This document shows, piece after piece, positions 8,446-11,329 of a stretch of DNA of 11,329 nucleotides; positions within the stretch are counted from its first letter, which is position 1; the number at the start of each line of letters is the position of its first letter. The notes under the pieces were generated by a model. It did not search any database. It had not been told where the DNA came from and saw only the letters and a program-made list of their open reading frames with translations. A program made the translations under genes and the position numbers. The DNA is from AR5 sp041497115 (GTDB lineage Bacteria; Methylomirabilota; Methylomirabilia; Rokubacteriales; CSP1-6), in contig JBGQFW010000126.1 of NCBI GenBank assembly GCA_041497115.1, positions 1 through 11,329 of the forward strand, given 5' to 3'.

Positions 8446-8543
8446 GGAAGCGTCTAGGAACCCGGTGGGCCTCCCGGACTTCAAATCCGGTGTCCGGCTC
8501 TAGACAAGTCGGAGGTGGGTTCGACTCCCACACGCTTCCGCCA
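8446..8543 (+). tRNA. selC: tRNA-Sec (anticodon TCA), CCA encoded
   Basis: Selenocysteine tRNA that decodes UGA. Acceptor stem of 8 bp (GGAAGCGT 8446-8453 with ACGCTTCC 8532-8539), discriminator G8540, encoded CCA 8541-8543. Anticodon stem CCGGA/TCCGG (8474-8478, 8486-8490) with loop CTTCAAA, anticodon 8481-8483. The long variable arm has a 7-bp stem (8493-8499 with 8507-8513, one G-U pair). The T stem is 5 bp (GTGGG/CCCAC, 8515-8519 and 8527-8531) with loop TTCGACT. The 8+5 acceptor/T-arm geometry is the hallmark of bacterial tRNA-Sec. The D arm (about 8456-8472) is imperfect: AGG/CCT and CC/GG pairs interrupted by an AA/G internal loop around the CGGT loop. selA lies 1.3 kb downstream. Confidence 0.97.
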
Positions 8544-8561
8544 TCACGGGAACCGGGGGGC

Positions 8562-9113
8562 ATGGCCAGACAACAGCCGAAGGGCAAGGGAAGCGCGCGC
8601 GGGAGCGGGCGACACTCCCGCCGCCGGCTGACGACCAGCGCCGCCGTCGTCGGCGTGGTGGTCGTCGCCGCCGTCATCGCGTGGTTCGCGTACCAGGCGG
8701 CCGCCGACCGGCCGGGCCGCAAGCTCGACGATCTCGGCAACGAGCACATCCAGCAGGCGTCGGACCCGCACGCCGCCTACAATTCCGATCCGCCCACGTC
8801 GGGGCCGCACCTGCCCTACATCGCGCCGTGGGGCGTGCACACGCGGCCGATCCCGCTCGAGCTGCAGGTCCACAACCTCGAGGACGGCGGTGTGGTCGTG
8901 CAGTACAACTGCGAATGCCCCGAGCTCGCGGAGAAGCTGCGCGCGCTCGTGCGCCGGTACGACAAGCAGGTGCTCGTCGCCCCCTATCCCGGGATGAAGA
9001 CGCGCATCGCGCTGACGGCGTGGACGCGCATCGACACGTTCGACGAATTCGACGAGAAGCGGATCGTGCGATTCATCGATGCCTACCGTGGGATCGACCA
9101 CCACCCGAGGTAG
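8562..9113 (+). CDS. DUF3105 family membrane-anchored protein
   Basis: A 183-aa protein with a basic N-terminus (1-22, K/R/G/S-rich), one transmembrane helix (about 25-46) and an extracytoplasmic DUF3105 domain. Conserved blocks: YNSDPPTSGPHLP (73-85), APWGVH (88-93), VHNLEDGGVVVQYNC (103-117), VAPYPGM (139-145), IALTAWTRID (149-158) and FIDAYRGIDHHP (171-182). The His, Asp and Cys residues (H83, H104, C117, C119, H180, H181) could bind metal or take part in redox chemistry, but no activity is known for the family. The start ATG 8562 is 18 nt after the tRNA-Sec CCA end, so the mRNA leader could be produced by tRNA 3' processing. The C-terminus overlaps the next gene by about 35 nt. Its membership of a selC-selA locus may be coincidental. 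Confidence 0.9.
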   Translation: MARQQPKGKGSARGSGRHSRRRLTTSAAVVGVVVVAAVIAWFAYQAAADRPGRKLDDLGNEHIQQASDPHAAYNSDPPTSGPHLPYIAPWGVHTRPIPLELQVHNLEDGGVVVQYNCECPELAEKLRALVRRYDKQVLVAPYPGMKTRIALTAWTRIDTFDEFDEKRIVRFIDAYRGIDHHPR

Positions 9114-9579
9114 CCTGGCGGTGGCCTCCCTGGCGCTGGCGCTGACCGCGTGCGCCCGGCCGCACGTCTCGCCGCTGGCGCCGCCGCCGTATCGCGCGGA
9201 GGTCGCGGCCCCCTACGACCGCACGTGGACGGCCCTCGTCCGGGCCCTCGCGCGCGAGAACCTGCCCCTGCGCGCCATCGCGCGCGACTCCGGCGTCATC
9301 GCCTCCGACGACACGATCACACCGATCGGGCTCTGGGCCGACTGCGGGACCATCGGCGTCGACCGCGTGGAGGGTGAGGCGATCGTGTCCTTCACGCTCT
9401 TCGTCGAGCCCGACGGCGCCGGTCGCACCCGGCTCCAGGTGAACTCCAAGATGCGCACCCAGGCGCACCGCAAGGGATCGTCGGGCAGCCTCAAGCCGTT
9501 GCCCGTCTACCCCTGTGCCTCGACCGGCCGGTTCGAGGCGAACCTGCTGGAGGCCGTGCGCGACCTCGTGAGGGAGTAG
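9079..9579 (+). CDS. predicted outer-membrane lipoprotein of unknown function
   Basis: A 166-aa protein with a type II signal peptide: R10, a hydrophobic stretch (about 13-22) and the lipobox LTAC with lipidated Cys C25. The mature domain starts YRAEVAAPYDRTWTALVRALARENLPLRAIARDSGVIASDD. That pattern (a domain beginning with a 'P-x-D-R-x-W-x-A-L' helix, then a strand with 'S-G-x-I-x-S') is seen in BamC/NlpB-like lipoproteins and related families. C88 and C145 (approximate) may form a disulfide. The start is uncertain: ATG 9079 and GTG 9088 both give good signal peptides; GTG 9121 would leave one too short. It overlaps the DUF3105 gene by 26-35 nt and stops 2 nt before the next gene, so it is within one operon. 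No precise function can be given. Confidence 0.8.
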   Translation: MPTVGSTTTRGSLAVASLALALTACARPHVSPLAPPPYRAEVAAPYDRTWTALVRALARENLPLRAIARDSGVIASDDTITPIGLWADCGTIGVDRVEGEAIVSFTLFVEPDGAGRTRLQVNSKMRTQAHRKGSSGSLKPLPVYPCASTGRFEANLLEAVRDLVRE

Positions 9580-9581
9580 CC

Positions 9582-9866
9582 GTGGCGTCCCGGCTGGCCG
9601 ACCTCATCCGTCGCGCCCGGCGCCTGGCCGCCGCGCGCGACCGGCTCGTGGACGCCCTGGCCGCCGAGTGGGCGCGCGCGCTGCGCGGGCAGCGGCTGTC
9701 GGCGACCGACCTCGACGAGCTGTGGGCCGGCCTCACCGAGGAGGCCGTGCGCCGCGGCGGGGCCAGCGGTGAGGGCCGGTGGACCGCGCAGGCGTGGCGC
9801 GCCGAGGCCCAGGAGGTCATCGCCCGCGTGCGCGCCAAGGTCGAGGCGGCGCTCCGTGAGCGCTGA
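9582..9866 (+). CDS. small helical protein of unknown function, upstream of selA
   Basis: A 94-aa basic, Ala/Arg/Leu-rich protein predicted to be almost all helical, with no signal peptide, cysteines or membrane segment. Visible: a first helix pair (1-50) with RRARRLAAARDRL, a middle LSATDLDELWAGLTEEAVRR (39-58), a Gly-rich break (about 59-66), and a final amphipathic helix (WRAEAQEVIARVRAKVEAALRE, about 72-93). No family was recognised. The GTG start lies 2 nt after the lipoprotein stop, and the gene overlaps selA by 11 nt, so it is almost certainly translated with selA. It could be an accessory to the selA product, or unrelated and conserved only by operon structure. Its reality rests on spacing, length and composition; the antisense frame also lacks stops, so some doubt remains. 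Confidence 0.65.
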   Translation: MASRLADLIRRARRLAAARDRLVDALAAEWARALRGQRLSATDLDELWAGLTEEAVRRGGASGEGRWTAQAWRAEAQEVIARVRAKVEAALRER

Positions 9867-11250
9867 CCGGGCGGCCCTCCGCGGCCTGCCCTCCGTCGAC
9901 CAGCTCCTGCGCGCGCTCGACGGCCGCCCCGAGGTGGCCGCAATCCCGCGCGCCCGCCTGACCGCGATGGTGCGCGACGCGGTGGACGCCGAGCGCCGCG
10001 CCGTGCGCGCGGGCGAGCGGGCGGCCGCCGACACCGAGACGCTCGCCGCCGGCGTGGTCGCCGCGGTCCGGCAGGCCGGACTCTTCTCGCTGCGGCCGGT
10101 GATCAACGCCACCGGCGTGGTGCTCCACACCAACCTCGGCCGGGCCCTGCTCAGCCCGCTCGCGCTCGAGCGGGTGGCCGCCGTCGGCGCCGCCTACTCC
10201 AACCTCGAGCTGGACATCGCCACCAAGGAGCGCGGCTCGCGCTACAGCCACGTCGAGGCGCTGCTGCGCCGCCTCACCGGCGCCGAGGACGCCCTCGTCG
10301 TCAACAACAACGCGGCGGCCGTGCTGCTCGCCCTCGAGACGCTCGCCCACGGCAAGGAGGTCATCGTCTCGCGCGGCGAGCTGATCGAGATCGGCGGCGA
10401 GTTCCGGATCCCCGACATCATGCTGCGCAGCGGCGCCGTGCTGCGCGAGGTGGGGGCGACCAACCGCACCCACCTGCGCGACTACGCCGACGCCATCGGG
10501 CCGGACACCGCGCTCCTGCTGAAGGTCCATACCTCGAACTACCGCGTGGTGGGGTTCACCGCCGACGTCAGCTCGCGCGAGCTCACCGAGCTCGGGCGGG
10601 AGCGCGGCATTCCGGTGATGGAGGACCTCGGCTCGGGCTCGCTCGTGGACCTCCGGCCGTGGGGCTTCCCCCACGAGCCGACGGTGCCGGAGGTGGTCGC
10701 CTCCGGCGTGAGCCTCGTGTCCTTCTCGGGCGACAAGCTGCTGGGCGGGCCCCAGGCCGGCATCGTCGTCGGCACGCGCGCGATCGTCGCCCGGCTCAAG
10801 AAGAACCCGTGGAACCGGGCGCTGCGCATCGACAAGTTCACGATCGCCGCGCTGGAGGCGACGCTGATCGCCTACGAGGCGGGCGTGGCGCGGGAGACGG
10901 TGCCGACGCTCAGGCTCCTCACCGAGTCCCTGCGCGGCGTGATGGCGCGCGCGCGCCGCGTGCAGCGGGGGCTCGGGGCCGAGGTCGTCGCGCGCCTGGC
11001 CGCCCGCGTGGTCGAGGACCGCGCGCAGGTCGGCGGCGGCGCGCTGCCGACCGTGGAGCTGCCGACCGCCGGCCTGGCGCTCGGCGCCACCGACGCCGCC
11101 GCCCGCGCGCTCGACGCCGCGCTCCGCGCCGGCGACCCGCCGGTGATCGGCCGTCTCGCCGACGACCGGCTCTTCCTCGACTGCCGCACCGTGCTGCCGG
11201 GCCAGGTGGCCGCCCTCGTCAAGGCGCTCGTCGCCGCCGCCCGCTCATGA
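9856..11250 (+). CDS. selA: L-seryl-tRNA(Sec) selenium transferase
   Basis: A 464-aa PLP-dependent enzyme that converts Ser-tRNA(Sec) to Sec-tRNA(Sec) using selenophosphate, in the cytoplasm; bacterial SelA forms a decamer. Visible: the N-terminal tRNA-binding region with LRGLPSVDQLL (8-18), INATGVVLHTNLGRA (83-97), ATKERGSRYSHVE (122-134), VVNNNAAAVLLAL (148-160), RGELIEIGG (173-181), EDLGSGSL (256-263), and the PLP lysine K294 in SFSGDKLLGGPQAG (E. coli K295). The length is typical. Start GTG 9856 gives the expected N-terminus and overlaps the upstream small gene by 11 nt; longer readings would run through it. The substrate tRNA gene is 1.3 kb upstream on the same strand. The TGA stop overlaps an ATG (ATGA), so a coupled gene follows; selB would be the expected neighbour but is not visible. 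Confidence 0.97.
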   Translation: MSADRAALRGLPSVDQLLRALDGRPEVAAIPRARLTAMVRDAVDAERRAVRAGERAAADTETLAAGVVAAVRQAGLFSLRPVINATGVVLHTNLGRALLSPLALERVAAVGAAYSNLELDIATKERGSRYSHVEALLRRLTGAEDALVVNNNAAAVLLALETLAHGKEVIVSRGELIEIGGEFRIPDIMLRSGAVLREVGATNRTHLRDYADAIGPDTALLLKVHTSNYRVVGFTADVSSRELTELGRERGIPVMEDLGSGSLVDLRPWGFPHEPTVPEVVASGVSLVSFSGDKLLGGPQAGIVVGTRAIVARLKKNPWNRALRIDKFTIAALEATLIAYEAGVARETVPTLRLLTESLRGVMARARRVQRGLGAEVVARLAARVVEDRAQVGGGALPTVELPTAGLALGATDAAARALDAALRAGDPPVIGRLADDRLFLDCRTVLPGQVAALVKALVAAARS

Positions 11251-11321
11251 ACCCGCGAGTGATCGAGGAGCGCCACGGGTTTCCCGGGGCGCTCCGAGCG
11301 TTGGGTCCGTGGCGCCGGTGA
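11247..11321 (+). CDS. 24-codon ORF between selA and the next gene (possible leader peptide)
   Basis: ATG 11247 overlaps the selA stop (ATGA) and reads 24 codons (MNPRVIEERHGFPGALRALG...) to TGA 11319-11321. That stop overlaps a possible GTG start at 11318 (GTGA). Both overlaps are of the type used by real genes elsewhere in this window. The peptide resembles no family I recognise. It may be a coupling or leader ORF, the start of a gene carrying a frameshift, or chance. The window ends 8 nt later, so the following gene cannot be identified. Confidence 0.3.
   Translation: MNPRVIEERHGFPGALRALGPWRR
11267..11295 (+). other. extended hairpin just downstream of selA
   Basis: GGAGCGCC (11267-11274) pairs with GGCGCTCC (11288-11295). 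After an A/G mismatch, CGGG (11276-11279) pairs with CCCG (11283-11286) around a TTT loop. There is no T-run after it, and a possible gene start follows within 25-30 nt, so it looks more like an attenuator or regulatory hairpin than a terminator. Confidence 0.5.
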
Positions 11322-11329
11322 TCGAGCCG

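Noticed and set aside
11319..11329. UGA at 11319 as an internal selenocysteine codon
   Set aside because: The hairpin is upstream of the UGA, whereas bacterial SECIS elements lie immediately downstream. Too little sequence remains to judge.

Overview
The window (11.3 kb, very GC-rich, roughly 70% by eye) is ordinary bacterial chromosome from a diderm. Evidence for an outer membrane is an LpxL/HtrB-type lipid A acyltransferase, a lipoprotein with a lipobox and an MltD-type murein hydrolase. GTG starts, 1-11 nt gene overlaps and a divergent H+-pyrophosphatase beside selenocysteine genes fit lineages such as Methylomirabilota/Rokubacteria or deltaproteobacteria-like phyla. That placement is an inference from gene content, not a phylogeny. 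No phage, IS element or CRISPR array was seen.

Layout. (1) 1-366: the 3' end of a 23S rRNA gene, a 5S rRNA gene and a strong GC hairpin that ends the rRNA operon. (2) 373-1390, minus strand: a rhomboid protease with an N-terminal zinc ribbon, and upstream of it yacG, overlapping by 11 nt. (3) 1391-1544: a compact divergent control region with two good sigma70-type promoters back to back. (4) 1545-6176, plus strand: a likely operon of hppA (divergent, K+-independent membrane pyrophosphatase), a DedA-family membrane protein, an LpxL-like acyltransferase and an exported beta-sandwich protein. It ends in a 16-bp perfect hairpin whose loop contains the last stop codon. (5) 6200-6616, minus strand: a small secreted DUF5666-like protein. 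(6) 6617-6830: an AT-rich intergenic region with promoters, a 10-bp direct repeat spaced exactly 80 bp, and a dyad at the mltD start. (7) 6831-8392: an MltD-like lytic transglycosylase with LysM, and a MoaD-type sulfur carrier overlapping it by 4 nt. (8) 8403-11329: a selenocysteine locus with tRNA-Sec (selC, anticodon TCA), a DUF3105 membrane protein, a lipoprotein, a small helical protein and selA. The window ends inside whatever follows selA, after a 24-codon ORF coupled on both sides by ATGA/GTGA overlaps.

Together the hppA operon suggests proton-motive-force and envelope maintenance: PPi-driven proton pumping, a DedA-type lipid carrier/flippase-like protein and lipid A acylation. The selC-selA block supplies the tRNA and the Ser-to-Sec conversion enzyme for selenoprotein synthesis. 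selB and selD are not in view. The three uncharacterised genes between selC and selA, and the small ORF and hairpin after selA, are the parts least explained by known biology.
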